From assembly GCA_900551245.1 (NCBI GenBank), contig URVC01000008.1:32915-96914 (forward strand): a DNA stretch of 64,000 nt, read 5' to 3'. The translations under genes and the position numbers were made by a program. This DNA is from an uncultured bacterium. GTDB lineage: Bacteria > Verrucomicrobiota > Lentisphaeria > Victivallales > Victivallaceae. Of this stretch, positions 1 to 9,347 are shown one piece after another. Numbering within the stretch: position 1 is the first letter of the stretch; each line of letters begins with the position of its first letter. The notes under the pieces are model-generated. The model ran no database searches, was not told where the DNA came from, and worked only from the letters and a program-made list of their open reading frames with translations.

Positions 1-1976
1 CGGGAGAAGATGTGCCGTTTGAAACGGAATATCTGATCCATGTCTGGAACCGGAATCTGGAGGAACTTCAGCAGGAGACGGAGCAACTCCGGCTGGTGGC
101 GACCAATCTGCAATGCGGCATGATGATGCACGATCTGACGGTGCAAGTGGAAGCGCAGTTTCTGAAAACGCTTCCCGGCAATCTCTACTACAGAAAATGG
201 GACCCGCTGTTTACACTGCACCGGTCCTTTGCGGCGATGATTCCGTTTAATTCGACGTTCGTTGGCTGCGAGGACGATTTTCAGGCGATTTTTCAGGGCG
301 ATCACCATAATCTTGTTTGTGTCAACGGATTTTACGGCGGCTCTCCGCAGCACGCCGCCACGTTCGGACAGACAGGTTCCGGGAAATCGGTCAATACGCT
401 CGGAGAACTGCTGCAAACATATCCGTTTTACAGCAAGGTTGTGATCATTGAGGAAGGAGCATCCTACCTGATGTTCACCCGGATCGTCGGCGGAGAGTAT
501 ATCGAAATCGACCTCAACAGCAATCTGACGCTGAATTATTTCGACACCTGCGGTTCTCCGCTCACTGCCAATCAGACGGATTTTGCGACGAATTTCGCAA
601 CGGTGATGTGCGGCCAGTCGCAGGATGACGAAATCATTCAGGACCGGGCGGCGATCTTGTCGCATTATGTGATCCGTCTTTATGACGCCTCGTGGCAGGA
701 GTGGTGGAACCACCATATGGAACTGCGGAGCGAAATCGCCCGGATTGCTCTGACGATGGAATGGATGCTTCCGCAGCAGCCTGCGGGAAGCAATACGCAG
801 TTCGACTGTTATGCGGCATTGAAGGAAGCGCTCGCCAAACCACCGGAGAGTCTCACTGTTCCCGAACAGCAGATTCTGAACTATTATCATGATATTCCGA
901 GTGGAAAAATCACGGAATGTATCGTGGAGAATGGTTCTCTGCTCCGGGATATTTCTTACGCCTATATGAGACCGGAGGATATGCCGTATCACTCTCAGCT
1001 GGTGGAAATGATCCGTTCGACGCCCGATCCGACGCATCGCCGGGAGGATACCAACCGGATCGCCACACGGCTGGCGCAGTATGCGGTGGAATCCGGACGC
1101 GGCGCTCTTTTCGACGGCGTCACCAACATCAATCTCGGAGCGCGGCTGCTGCATTTTGAAATCGGCAAGATGGCAAACGTGTCGCAGAATATCCGGGCGA
1201 TGGTAGGGATGGTGATCAGCAACCTTGCACAGCAGCAGATCATCAATATGCCGCGCAAGCTGCTGAAGCTCTTTCTATATGAAGAGATGCCGCGAATCAT
1301 CGCCTCTGTTCCAGGAGCAAGCGGCTTTGTGAAACGTTCCTACGCTCAGCTGCGCAAGAGCAACTGCCGGAGCTGGACGATCACACAGGAGGCCGGTCAG
1401 CTCATGGTGCAGGACAAGGAAGGTTCCGATCTGGCGACCATCATCATGGGACAGAGCAAGCAGTATTATCTTCTGAAGAACAAGGACAAGGGGAATATGG
1501 AGTTTTTCCGGCGCTTTATCGCGCTGTCCGACGATGCGGTCAACGCCGTGATGAACTTTCCCGCGCCGGAGCATATTCCCGGTCGAAAGTATTCTTCGTA
1601 TCTCTACTACATCGACAACGGGGAATATCCGTTGGTGGGTGTAGTCCGGCACTATGCCAGTCCGCTGACAATTGCTGTTGCCTCGACCAGCGGAGAAGCG
1701 TTTTCCAAACGGGAAGAGGAGTTGCGGCGGCTACGAATCTTGTATCCGGGACTGGATGAGGGACAGCTTCTCATCGAATATGAGAACCGGCAGAGAATCA
1801 ACAATCCGGCCCTGAAACTGCTGCGGGAGATGCTGAACAGCAGGGATTTCTCCCGCCTGGATGTTCTGCACGAGGAACTGATCCGGCTGAGTCTGCAAAA
1901 TGCGGGATTCCGTCCCACGGAAATTCCTGAACGAATCCGACATGAACTTGAAACCTTCAACTCAAACAAGGAGTAA
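1..1976 (+). CDS. virB4: VirB4-family conjugation ATPase, 5' end cut by window
   Basis: This is the C-terminal part of the ATPase that powers assembly of the type IV secretion channel at the inner membrane. The frame is open from base 3, so the real start lies upstream. A Walker A motif GQTGSGKS occurs about 125 residues in. It is followed by the VirB4-typical stretch where other members have D-x-G-x-S and this one has EEGAS, and then by an ideal hydrophobic strand before the Walker B position. There the sequence reads LFLYEEM, so the usual DE pair is replaced by EE. About 655 residues are visible; typical full VirB4 proteins are 800-900. The gene leads directly into the coiled-coil fibre gene 5 bp downstream. 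The family call is firm; the acidic change may or may not affect hydrolysis. Confidence 0.88.
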   Translation, partial: GEDVPFETEYLIHVWNRNLEELQQETEQLRLVATNLQCGMMMHDLTVQVEAQFLKTLPGNLYYRKWDPLFTLHRSFAAMIPFNSTFVGCEDDFQAIFQGDHHNLVCVNGFYGGSPQHAATFGQTGSGKSVNTLGELLQTYPFYSKVVIIEEGASYLMFTRIVGGEYIEIDLNSNLTLNYFDTCGSPLTANQTDFATNFATVMCGQSQDDEIIQDRAAILSHYVIRLYDASWQEWWNHHMELRSEIARIALTMEWMLPQQPAGSNTQFDCYAALKEALAKPPESLTVPEQQILNYYHDIPSGKITECIVENGSLLRDISYAYMRPEDMPYHSQLVEMIRSTPDPTHRREDTNRIATRLAQYAVESGRGALFDGVTNINLGARLLHFEIGKMANVSQNIRAMVGMVISNLAQQQIINMPRKLLKLFLYEEMPRIIASVPGASGFVKRSYAQLRKSNCRSWTITQEAGQLMVQDKEGSDLATIIMGQSKQYYLLKNKDKGNMEFFRRFIALSDDAVNAVMNFPAPEHIPGRKYSSYLYYIDNGEYPLVGVVRHYASPLTIAVASTSGEAFSKREEELRRLRILYPGLDEGQLLIEYENRQRINNPALKLLREMLNSRDFSRLDVLHEELIRLSLQNAGFRPTEIPERIRHELETFNSNKE

Positions 1977-1981
1977 AACAC

Positions 1982-4900
1982 ATGAAACGACAAAATTTGA
2001 AATCCACACTCAAAACACTGCTGGCGGGATTCTGCATCGCTTCCGGCGGGCTGGCATTCGCCGGCAGCGTCACGGTTTCCGGTACGGCGGGAACCAATCC
2101 CACCTACATCGTCATTCCGGAGGAGTATGCCGGAAAAGAGGGACAGTTTGTAGCGACGGCGACTTCGAGCAATTCCAGCCCGGTGACGATTGAAGAACCT
2201 TATATCAATCAGGATTATGCGTATGTGAAGAAAAGCTGGAAAAACTATGGAGCATTCAATTTTACGCTTGGAACCCCCTCCGGAACATCCTACGTCGGGG
2301 GAAGCAAGTCATTGAGTTCGCTGGAAAAGGGAAGCTATATTGTGAGAGTATCCCAGGATGTGACCGCACACAGTGTCACCTACGCATTGTATCGCAGTAA
2401 CTGGGCTGACACGGAAGCCCAGACTTTTTCCGATCTGAAGTACTATGCGCAAAACGGTACTTTGCCCCCTTCTTCAGGTATTACCCGTGCTCCTACGTAT
2501 GACGGAGGAGATAATAAAGCAAGTACAACGACAACAGGCGTGACGATCGCCTCCGCTTATATTGTCGTTTACGGAGTCGATGACGGTGGTTCCGGCGGAG
2601 AGGTTACGCCTCCCGTGACCGGCGGCGATTCTTCCGGCGGCAGCAATATCGATATCAACATTACAACCGGAACAGATGACGGCGTTTATACCCTGATCAA
2701 CTCGCTCTTTTCCTATATCTCGGAGATGCAGTCGATTCTTTCGGCTTCCGACGATGCGATCCGCAGTGAGCTTGCGTCTTACATCACCGAACTCCAGACG
2801 GCATATCAGGCGGCGGATGCCCAGCTGGCAACAACGATTCAGAATCAGATCAATGCACTGCAGGCGGCAATGTCAACCAGTGTTTCGGATCTGCGGACTT
2901 CGCTGGAAAATCAGATTGCCGCATTGCGGAATCAGATGAGTTCTCTGCAGACACAGCAATCCAATCTGCTTTCCGAGTTCCAGACGTTGAAAGGAGAACT
3001 GCAGACGGCGATTGCGCAGAATTCCGGCAATATCGCGGCATTGTCCAAAGAGTTGGCGGAAAAGTATGAAGCTCTGGTTGCGGCGAACTCAAATCTGAAA
3101 GCCGATTTGCTGGCGGAAATTGCCGAAGTCACCGGCAATTACAAGGAGGCGGATTCCGCGTTGATTGCAGATTATTCCTCGAAACTCGCCTCCTTGCAGA
3201 CGTTGCTCCAACAGGCGGATTCCGCATTGGCCGACAATATCGCGGCATTGCAGAATGCCTATCAGAATGCGGATGCGACCCTGCGGGAGAATCTGGAGCA
3301 GCAGCTTGCCGCCCTGCGTAACGAAATGAGCGCGGAAGATCAGAAAACGCTGGACCGAATCACCGCTTTACAGCAGGAGATGAACAGTGCGGACAACGCC
3401 TTGCGCACCGACTATGAAAATAAGATTGCCTTACTGGAAAAAGAGCTCTCCACGGAAGCGTCTGCAATCCGGACGGAGATGAACAATCTCCAGACCAGGT
3501 ACGAAACCGAGCTTGCGAATGCGAAATCGTCATTGGAGGAACAGATGGCGACCATGCAGGCCCGCCTTGAGGCTGCGGATCAGCAGACTCTGAGTCAGAT
3601 TTCCGCACTGGAACGGGCAATGAACAATGCCGACGAAGCTCTGCGCGACGATTATGAAAACAAAATCTCCGCATTGGAAAAGGAACTCTCCACGGAAGCA
3701 TCCGCGATCCGCAAGGAGATGTCCACGCTTCAGACGCAATATGATACAGCTTTAGCCAATGCGAAATCGTCGCTGGAAGAGCAGATGGCGACCATGCAGG
3801 CGAATCTGAATGCGGCGGACCGGGAAACGCTGAACAAGCTTTCCTCGCTGGAAACATCCATGAACAACGCGCTTGATCTGCAGCGGCAGGATTATGAGAA
3901 CCGGATCAATTCCCTGAATCAGATGTTGACTGCGGAAGCATCGGCTCTGCGAACCGAGATGGCGAATCTCTCCAATGCCTATCAGACGGAAATCTCCTAC
4001 CTCAAGGAAAATCTGGAACAGCAGATTTCCAATCTCAAGGAAACGACGCAGAAAACAACCGATGATCTGCAAAAGCAGATCGACTCTCTGACGGAAAATT
4101 ACGACCGCCAGATTACAGAGTTGAAGGCCGATTACGATGCCCGGCTTGCCGCATTGGAACGGAAATCCGATGATGCGGATGCGGAGTTGAAAGCCGCTAT
4201 GGAGGCGTATGTGGAGGCTTTGCGCGAACAGATGACTGTCGCAGACGAGGAAATGCGCGCCGAACTTCAGGCGCAGCTGGATAATCTCTCCGGGGCATTC
4301 AATGAGCGGCTGGAAGTGATTTTGCAGGAATACGAGCAGCGGATTGAGAAGGTCAAAGGTCAGATTGAAGATCTGGAAAGCGACACGAAAACGGATCTGA
4401 TCACGCAGAAAGCGTTGCTGGAACAGGAATGCAGAAATGAGATTGCCAATCTCAACAGGAGTTATGCGGATAAAATCGCTGAACTTCAGAAGAAGCTGTC
4501 CGGCGATCCGGAAAATGCCGATCTCTATTATGCCCAAATTGCGGCATTGGAGAAGGAACTGACCTCCAAAATCTCCGAAACGAATCTTTCCTATCAGAAA
4601 TTGATTCTGGAAATCGACCGTCAGCTTCGCCAGCTTTCGGACAAGAGCGCGACCGAGCTTCTGGCGGAACTGATGGAACTGCAGAACAAGCGCGACATCG
4701 TGGAGGCTGCGATCAACAGTTCCGATTATTCGGACAAACTCGCCGCATTGGATGCGGGAAACCGGCAGAATGCCGACGATGCCCATGCGGAACTGGAGGC
4801 GAAACTCGCGGAATTGGAAAAACAGCTGGAGGCGCTGAAAGCGGTCGGTGAGCTGTCGATTGACGACATCATCGCAAAAATTCAGGCGGGAGACGCCGCC

Positions 4901-5713
4901 AATACTGCTGAGATCGAAAATCTCAAAGTGGTCCTGAAACTTTATTGCGACTCCTTGAAAGATGCGCTCGGCGATCGGATCGCGATTCTGGAGGAGACGA
5001 TTTCCGCTTTGCAGACTGCGCTTCAGGAGCGGATGCAGACTTTGGAGAACCGTCTGACCTACTCCATGATGACGGATGAGGAACTGGCGAAGCAGGAGGA
5101 GGAAAAACAGGCCGCGGTCAATTCGCTTGCCAATCAGATTGCCGGAGTTCAGCTTGCCGTTGAACAGGCGAGGAAAGAGGGTAAAGACACCTCCGCATTG
5201 GAGGAACAGCTTTCCGCGCTGACCTCCGAATACTATGCGGCACAGAACGATCTTGAAAACATCCGCTACGTGATGGAACTGCGCTCCACCTCGGAACTGG
5301 CTCTGCACCGCAAATGGATCAAGGAGTTGCAGGAACTGGTGGCGGCATTGCAGAACACCGTTGCCAAACAGGGCGAAACCATCGCACAGCAGGGGGAAGC
5401 GATCAACGGTCTCAAAGAGACGGTTGCAAATCTGGAAAAGGCGTTGCGCGATGAACTTGCGAATCTGAAAGACGAACTCAAGGAGTATGTGGACGGCAAT
5501 GTCGGCGAATTGAATGCGGAGATTGCCGATCTCCTCGGCCAGGTCGAAACGCTGCGCGACAATGTCGTTACGCTGGCGACCAGTTCCTATTCCGGCTATC
5601 ACTCCTCGTCCACCGGGAACGGGTATCAGTACAACTATTCCGGCACAAACAAGGATGAAATCAAAGACGACCGTGATCTCCGTACCAGCGACACCACGGC
5701 TCTGGATTTTTAA
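1982..5713 (+). CDS. Giant secreted coiled-coil fibre protein of the conjugation operon
   Basis: This 1243-residue protein has an N-terminal signal peptide ending near AFA-G at about residue 28. A roughly 190-residue probable beta-rich domain follows, then a Gly/Ser/Thr/Pro-rich linker near 200-225. From about 235 to 1200 it is nearly uninterrupted heptad-rich coiled coil. The tail is short, Tyr/Ser/Gly-rich and non-helical, ending in LDF. Residues about 436-675 are three 80-residue repeats. No VirB homologue has this build. Its position between the VirB4 ATPase and a lipoprotein suggests a surface fibre or periplasm-spanning component of the mating apparatus, for example an adhesin that contacts recipients. 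That role is inferred from architecture and neighbours; coding sense and export are well supported. Confidence 0.85.
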   Translation: MKRQNLKSTLKTLLAGFCIASGGLAFAGSVTVSGTAGTNPTYIVIPEEYAGKEGQFVATATSSNSSPVTIEEPYINQDYAYVKKSWKNYGAFNFTLGTPSGTSYVGGSKSLSSLEKGSYIVRVSQDVTAHSVTYALYRSNWADTEAQTFSDLKYYAQNGTLPPSSGITRAPTYDGGDNKASTTTTGVTIASAYIVVYGVDDGGSGGEVTPPVTGGDSSGGSNIDINITTGTDDGVYTLINSLFSYISEMQSILSASDDAIRSELASYITELQTAYQAADAQLATTIQNQINALQAAMSTSVSDLRTSLENQIAALRNQMSSLQTQQSNLLSEFQTLKGELQTAIAQNSGNIAALSKELAEKYEALVAANSNLKADLLAEIAEVTGNYKEADSALIADYSSKLASLQTLLQQADSALADNIAALQNAYQNADATLRENLEQQLAALRNEMSAEDQKTLDRITALQQEMNSADNALRTDYENKIALLEKELSTEASAIRTEMNNLQTRYETELANAKSSLEEQMATMQARLEAADQQTLSQISALERAMNNADEALRDDYENKISALEKELSTEASAIRKEMSTLQTQYDTALANAKSSLEEQMATMQANLNAADRETLNKLSSLETSMNNALDLQRQDYENRINSLNQMLTAEASALRTEMANLSNAYQTEISYLKENLEQQISNLKETTQKTTDDLQKQIDSLTENYDRQITELKADYDARLAALERKSDDADAELKAAMEAYVEALREQMTVADEEMRAELQAQLDNLSGAFNERLEVILQEYEQRIEKVKGQIEDLESDTKTDLITQKALLEQECRNEIANLNRSYADKIAELQKKLSGDPENADLYYAQIAALEKELTSKISETNLSYQKLILEIDRQLRQLSDKSATELLAELMELQNKRDIVEAAINSSDYSDKLAALDAGNRQNADDAHAELEAKLAELEKQLEALKAVGELSIDDIIAKIQAGDAANTAEIENLKVVLKLYCDSLKDALGDRIAILEETISALQTALQERMQTLENRLTYSMMTDEELAKQEEEKQAAVNSLANQIAGVQLAVEQARKEGKDTSALEEQLSALTSEYYAAQNDLENIRYVMELRSTSELALHRKWIKELQELVAALQNTVAKQGETIAQQGEAINGLKETVANLEKALRDELANLKDELKEYVDGNVGELNAEIADLLGQVETLRDNVVTLATSSYSGYHSSSTGNGYQYNYSGTNKDEIKDDRDLRTSDTTALDF
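3287..4006 (+). repeat. Three tandem 240-bp repeats inside the fibre gene
   Basis: Three in-frame 240-bp units (3287-3526, 3527-3766, 3767-4006) encode 80-residue copies. Shared blocks include LEEQMATMQA, DYENKI and LSTEASAIR. The second and third units begin with nearly identical DNA (tcgtcattggaggaacag against tcgtcgctggaagagcag) exactly 240 bp apart. The first copy and the sequence just after the third are more diverged. Such repeats can change copy number by recombination and so alter fibre length. Confidence 0.85.
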
Positions 5714-5734
5714 CTCAATATCAGGAGGGCTTAT

Positions 5735-6193
5735 ATGAAACAGCACAGAAGAATCCTTTCCGCGGTTCTGGCTGCGGGAATCGTTGTTGGTGCGGCCGGA
5801 TGCAGCACCGTCGGCAATATGGCGACTTCGGAACTGGTGGCGCCGGGGCTTGCCATCGGCGGAGCCAGTCTCGGCGCGTTCGCGGCAAAAGACGAGTCCG
5901 ACGGCACGCGCCTTGCCGCGACTGCCGGAGGCGGTCTGATCGGCTGGCTGGCCGGGCTTTTCATCACCAAAGGCGTTGATCAGGAAAAGAAAGACGAGTT
6001 CCGCACCGGCTATGAGCTTGGGCACTCCAACGCGACCAAATCGCTCTACTGGAATATCCAGGGACTGCATGAGGCGAAAAATCAGCCGGATTCGCAGGTG
6101 ATCTACTATCAGATCCCTGCCGATTATCCGGCGGACGGAGCGAATCGGACGCCCGGTTCCGTCATGCTTCCGGTCGTTACAGATCGGAGGTGA
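5735..6193 (+). CDS. Glycine-zipper lipoprotein of the conjugation operon
   Basis: This 152-residue protein has a lipoprotein signal peptide with lipobox GAAGC near residue 23. A short Gly/Ala-rich hydrophobic stretch follows (GLAIGGASLGAF and AATAGGGLIGWLAGLF, about 47-83), resembling glycine-zipper membrane segments. The C-terminal half is hydrophilic. A VirB7/TraV-like outer-membrane anchor role is plausible from its size, lipobox and place in the operon, but the sequence does not resemble VirB7 by eye. A Shine-Dalgarno AGGAGGG precedes the ATG, and the stop runs into the ribosome-binding site of the next gene. Confidence 0.72.
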   Translation: MKQHRRILSAVLAAGIVVGAAGCSTVGNMATSELVAPGLAIGGASLGAFAAKDESDGTRLAATAGGGLIGWLAGLFITKGVDQEKKDEFRTGYELGHSNATKSLYWNIQGLHEAKNQPDSQVIYYQIPADYPADGANRTPGSVMLPVVTDRR

Positions 6194-6195
6194 AT

Positions 6196-6600
6196 ATGAG
6201 CAGGAAAAAGAAATCTCAAATGCAACAGGAACCCAACCAACGAAATCAGGAATCCCATGAGCAAAAAAAAGAAAAGGAAAACACTCAAGCCCAGGTACAA
6301 ATCCCGTCGAATGCGCCGGCGACAACCCGGCAGCGGGAATTGCTCCGGCTTGCTGTACAGAGGGAATGGCTTCATCCGAATCCCTTTGCCTGCGATCATG
6401 CGAAGTGGAAAAATCTTACGGCCGGTGAGGCGGATCAACTTCTTGCCACGCTCCCGCGGGAACGGCTCGGCATCCTCGAACGGGAACTGAATGAAGAGCA
6501 GCGCAGGAGGGCCGAACACGGCATCGCCCGTGCCATCGGACGCGGGCTTGAAGATGTCACAAGACAACTCGGGCATTCGATTGACGGAGGTATTTCATGA
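6196..6600 (+). CDS. Small basic protein with a TTRQ helical module
   Basis: The ATG at 6196 is chosen because GGAGG lies 5 bases before it; an in-frame GTG at 6190 is also possible. The roughly 134-residue product starts with a very charged Lys/Gln/Glu-rich stretch. From about residue 37 it carries ATTRQRELLRLAVQ..WLHP, then a W..LTAGEADQLL segment. The same two-part helical motif recurs in three other proteins of this element (14419, 15833 and 18365). I do not recognise a named family with certainty; the layout recalls the small DUF3072-like helical folds. A cytoplasmic, possibly nucleic-acid-associated accessory role is inference from charge and context. Confidence 0.68.
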   Translation: MSRKKKSQMQQEPNQRNQESHEQKKEKENTQAQVQIPSNAPATTRQRELLRLAVQREWLHPNPFACDHAKWKNLTAGEADQLLATLPRERLGILERELNEEQRRRAEHGIARAIGRGLEDVTRQLGHSIDGGIS

Positions 6601-7490
6601 AAAAGGCCGCAACACTCATTTTAATCGGGCTGTTGGCATTTCCACTCAGCAGTTTTGCCGCGTATCCGGTGTTCGACGCGACAAACAATCTGCTGGCGAC
6701 GCTGCAAAAGACGATGGACAGCGCTTTTCAGACGGTTCAGAAAGCGAATATGTCCACTCTGATTCAGCAGGGAAAAGAGGATTTTGCCGAACAGGTCAAA
6801 ATTTACGAGGAATGCGTCAAACAGTATGAGGAATGTGTCAAAATCTACAAGCAGGCGGTCCGGATGTATGACTGGATCGACACGAATGTCGGCAATGCCC
6901 GGAATCTGAAAACGTTTCTCTCCTGCGGCTTTTCCGATGTCAAGAATTTGCAGCAGATGTTCCTGCTGCTGAATACGATTCTGCGGCAGACGGCGACCTC
7001 GACCAACCGGAATTACAATTCGACACTTCTGCAACAGGCAGAACGGATCATCGGCAATGATGTCCTGAAATTGTCCGCAGATCGCGGCATTGAGATGCAG
7101 AACTATGCGCAGGCATCGGAAAAACTTGCCGATAAAAGCGACGAAATCTCGCAGACCATGCTGACGAAACTGCGCACCAAAGATCAGGTGCTGGAATCCA
7201 AAGTCAGCTCCGGCACTGCCGACCTGATGCAGATTGCCCATGCGAATGAACAGGTATCCATATTCATCGCGGAAGAGTTGGCGCGCATGAATACGAACAT
7301 CTCCTCCATCAACCGGACCGTTGCCAAACAGTTGGAAATCCACGGCCAGGATGAGATGAATCAGGCGCAGGAAGCCGCCGCATACGATCTGCTGGAAAAA
7401 GAGGCGATTGAGCGCGGAAGCCGTTACACGAATCAGAAAAATTCGTGGGACCGTATCAACAGTGTTTTCAACAACTGCCGGGTGTTCTGA
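6597..7490 (+). CDS. VirB5/TrbJ-like secreted conjugation protein
   Basis: The 297-residue protein starts with a clear signal peptide (cleavage near SFA-AYPVFD, about residue 21). The rest is mostly alpha-helical and amphipathic, with few hydrophobic stretches. That profile, and the position immediately upstream of a polytopic VirB6/TrbL-like gene, match VirB5/TrbJ, a minor pilus component or adhesin in the periplasm. Two EECVKQYEECVK-like repeats near residues 66-78 hold paired cysteines. The start overlaps the previous stop (ATGA) and has GGAGG nearby. VirB5 proteins diverge strongly, so the family call rests on size, fold type and gene order. Confidence 0.65.
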   Translation: MKKAATLILIGLLAFPLSSFAAYPVFDATNNLLATLQKTMDSAFQTVQKANMSTLIQQGKEDFAEQVKIYEECVKQYEECVKIYKQAVRMYDWIDTNVGNARNLKTFLSCGFSDVKNLQQMFLLLNTILRQTATSTNRNYNSTLLQQAERIIGNDVLKLSADRGIEMQNYAQASEKLADKSDEISQTMLTKLRTKDQVLESKVSSGTADLMQIAHANEQVSIFIAEELARMNTNISSINRTVAKQLEIHGQDEMNQAQEAAAYDLLEKEAIERGSRYTNQKNSWDRINSVFNNCRVF

Positions 7491-8626
7491 TGATACTTGC
7501 AACAACAGTCAATACCAGTATCCGGATCGGAAATACGGCGGTCAATCTGACCTCATCCGCGAATGTCCAGCAGTTGATCGCAACGGCGATGTCGAGCATT
7601 CATTACTTTGCGCTGACCGTATCACTGTGCATTTTCCTGCTGGCGATTGTGCGGAATTACACGCTGTTCGGGGAGCATGTCGGAGTCCGGTTCATCGGTT
7701 CGCTGCTGGTGGTGCTGGTCATGATCTTTTCCTTCCCGAAGATTTGCGACGCGGTGCAGAATGCCACTTATTCCTACTCACAGGGAACATCCACGACGAT
7801 GGAAAATATTTTCTGCTGGCTGACGGAACAGAAGCCGAACGCCGGCAAAGATCCATCCGAAAAACAAAGTCTGGCGCAGAAAATCGCCCATTTCCCGGAA
7901 AGTATGCTGCATGCGGTTCAGGCGGCGATGTGCAATATTTTCTACGTCAACGGCATTTTCCTCGGCAAGACCATCCGGGACATCGTGTATTTCACCTTCA
8001 AGTGTCTCTATAACGGGGCACTCTGCCTGACGCCGATATTTTTTGCGGCGATGCTGATTCCGGAAACGAAACACATCGGCGTCAACTTCATTGTGACGAC
8101 GGTCGGCATCGCCCTGATGCCGCTCTGTTTTCTGTTCGGGGATTTGTGCAATATCTGGCTGGCGGAACACATGTGGAATGTGCTTGGGCTCGGCAGCAAC
8201 GGAACGTTCTGGACGCTTGCCAGAAGCGGTCAGGCGCTGTCCGCTCCGGTCGGCACGGTTCTCGGCTACATCGGATTCGGCATCGCCTATGCGCTGATCG
8301 CCGGAGTCGTGTATGTGGTTCTGCCGTTTCTCTACATGAAGTTGTTCCGCACCGGCAGTCCCGGTTCGCCGGTCGGCCTGATGGCAACGGCAATCGGGAA
8401 AGCGGTCAATGCCGCTGTTGTCGGCGGAAGCATGCTTGCCACGGCAGGGACTGCCGCGCCTGCCGCCGGAGCTGTGACGGGAGGAAGTTCTGCCGCCACC
8501 GGAGCCGCCAATGCCGCCAAGAGCGCAGCAAAGGCGACGCAGAGCGGAAGCGGCAGTGCGGCCAAAGGGCTGAACAAAGCCGCACAGGAAATCGACGATG
8601 CCGCCAACGCATCGCCGGGAAAGTGA
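7490..8626 (+). CDS. VirB6/TrbL-like polytopic membrane protein
   Basis: The ATG at 7490 overlaps the preceding TGA (TGATG) and is preferred to an upstream start inside the VirB5-like gene. The 378-residue product has about five or six hydrophobic segments: roughly residues 34-52, 65-85, 150-175, 180-200, 210-230 and 255-290. An Ala/Gly/Ser-rich hydrophilic tail follows from about 310 to the end. This matches VirB6/TrbL, the inner-membrane channel component that contacts the translocating DNA. Ala/Gly-rich C-terminal tails are common in TrbL relatives. It is tightly coupled to both neighbours. Confidence 0.78.
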   Translation: MILATTVNTSIRIGNTAVNLTSSANVQQLIATAMSSIHYFALTVSLCIFLLAIVRNYTLFGEHVGVRFIGSLLVVLVMIFSFPKICDAVQNATYSYSQGTSTTMENIFCWLTEQKPNAGKDPSEKQSLAQKIAHFPESMLHAVQAAMCNIFYVNGIFLGKTIRDIVYFTFKCLYNGALCLTPIFFAAMLIPETKHIGVNFIVTTVGIALMPLCFLFGDLCNIWLAEHMWNVLGLGSNGTFWTLARSGQALSAPVGTVLGYIGFGIAYALIAGVVYVVLPFLYMKLFRTGSPGSPVGLMATAIGKAVNAAVVGGSMLATAGTAAPAAGAVTGGSSAATGAANAAKSAAKATQSGSGSAAKGLNKAAQEIDDAANASPGK

Positions 8627-8633
8627 GAGAGCT

Positions 8634-9347
8634 ATGAGTAATCATGAACGATCTGAATTCAACTCCGGGCATGGGGTTCATCAACACACCCCCAATAACC
8701 CGAATTTCCATGTCCGGAGTTCTTTTTCCCCGACCGAACAGGTCGGCCGGGAACAGCGCAGCGTGATTCGCTGGAGTCTGCTGCATATCGCGACGGCGGT
8801 CTGCCTGATCGTCGGCATTTACTATGGTCGTGAATATATGCGGATGCCGGATCGCGTCATCGTAGTGGATGAGGCGGGAAGCATCTATCGCGGAAGCAGT
8901 GAAAACGTGCTCTGCAAAGAGACGGCGGAGAATATCGCCCGGCGCTGTGCGTTTGCGTTTCTCGACCGGAGTTTTGAACACGATCACTGGCAGCTTTGCG
9001 AAGCCCTGTTCGGACGTTCCGCGCAGAAGTCGTTGAGCGACATCATCCGGAAAAGCAAAGACGAATTCACAGAACAGAAGATCCGGCAGCTTCCGGAAAT
9101 CCGGAAAGTGGAACTGCTGCCATTGAGCGATGCGCCGGGACAGTGCCTTGCATTCGTTTACGGGACGCTTCACCGGACGGGCGTCTACATGAAAATCCCG
9201 TATTCGCAGAAGTTGAAATTCACGCTCGGACTGCGGCTGGTCTGTTCGCCGGATGAGAAGGCGTTTCCGTTGCGGATTCTGCGCATGACCTACGAGGAGA
9301 AATCCATTTTCGACAATAAGACAACCGGAGAGGATGGTGCGAAATGA
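8634..9347 (+). CDS. VirB8-fold inner-membrane protein, first copy
   Basis: ATG 8634 lies 7 bp after the previous stop with a GAGAG ribosome site. The 237-residue protein has a hydrophilic N-terminal tail of about 43 residues, one membrane segment (about 44-65, HIATAVCLIVGIYYG), and a periplasmic domain of about 170 residues. This is the usual bitopic architecture of VirB8/TraE/TrbF, the assembly factor linking inner-membrane and outer-membrane parts of the T4SS. It is followed with a 4-bp overlap by a second protein of the same build, so the two may form a hetero-oligomer. Identification is by topology and context more than by motifs. Confidence 0.7.
   Translation: MSNHERSEFNSGHGVHQHTPNNPNFHVRSSFSPTEQVGREQRSVIRWSLLHIATAVCLIVGIYYGREYMRMPDRVIVVDEAGSIYRGSSENVLCKETAENIARRCAFAFLDRSFEHDHWQLCEALFGRSAQKSLSDIIRKSKDEFTEQKIRQLPEIRKVELLPLSDAPGQCLAFVYGTLHRTGVYMKIPYSQKLKFTLGLRLVCSPDEKAFPLRILRMTYEEKSIFDNKTTGEDGAK

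Noticed and set aside
3287..4006. Possible CRISPR-like array
   Set aside because: The repeats are 240 bp, in frame and encode coiled coil; there are no short repeats with unique spacers anywhere in the window.
3752..6325. An 857-codon open frame on the minus strand
   Set aside because: It is antisense to the coiled-coil fibre and lipoprotein genes. The periodic codon use of the coiled coil removes stops from the opposite strand; the translation is Phe/Arg/Gln-rich without recognisable domains.
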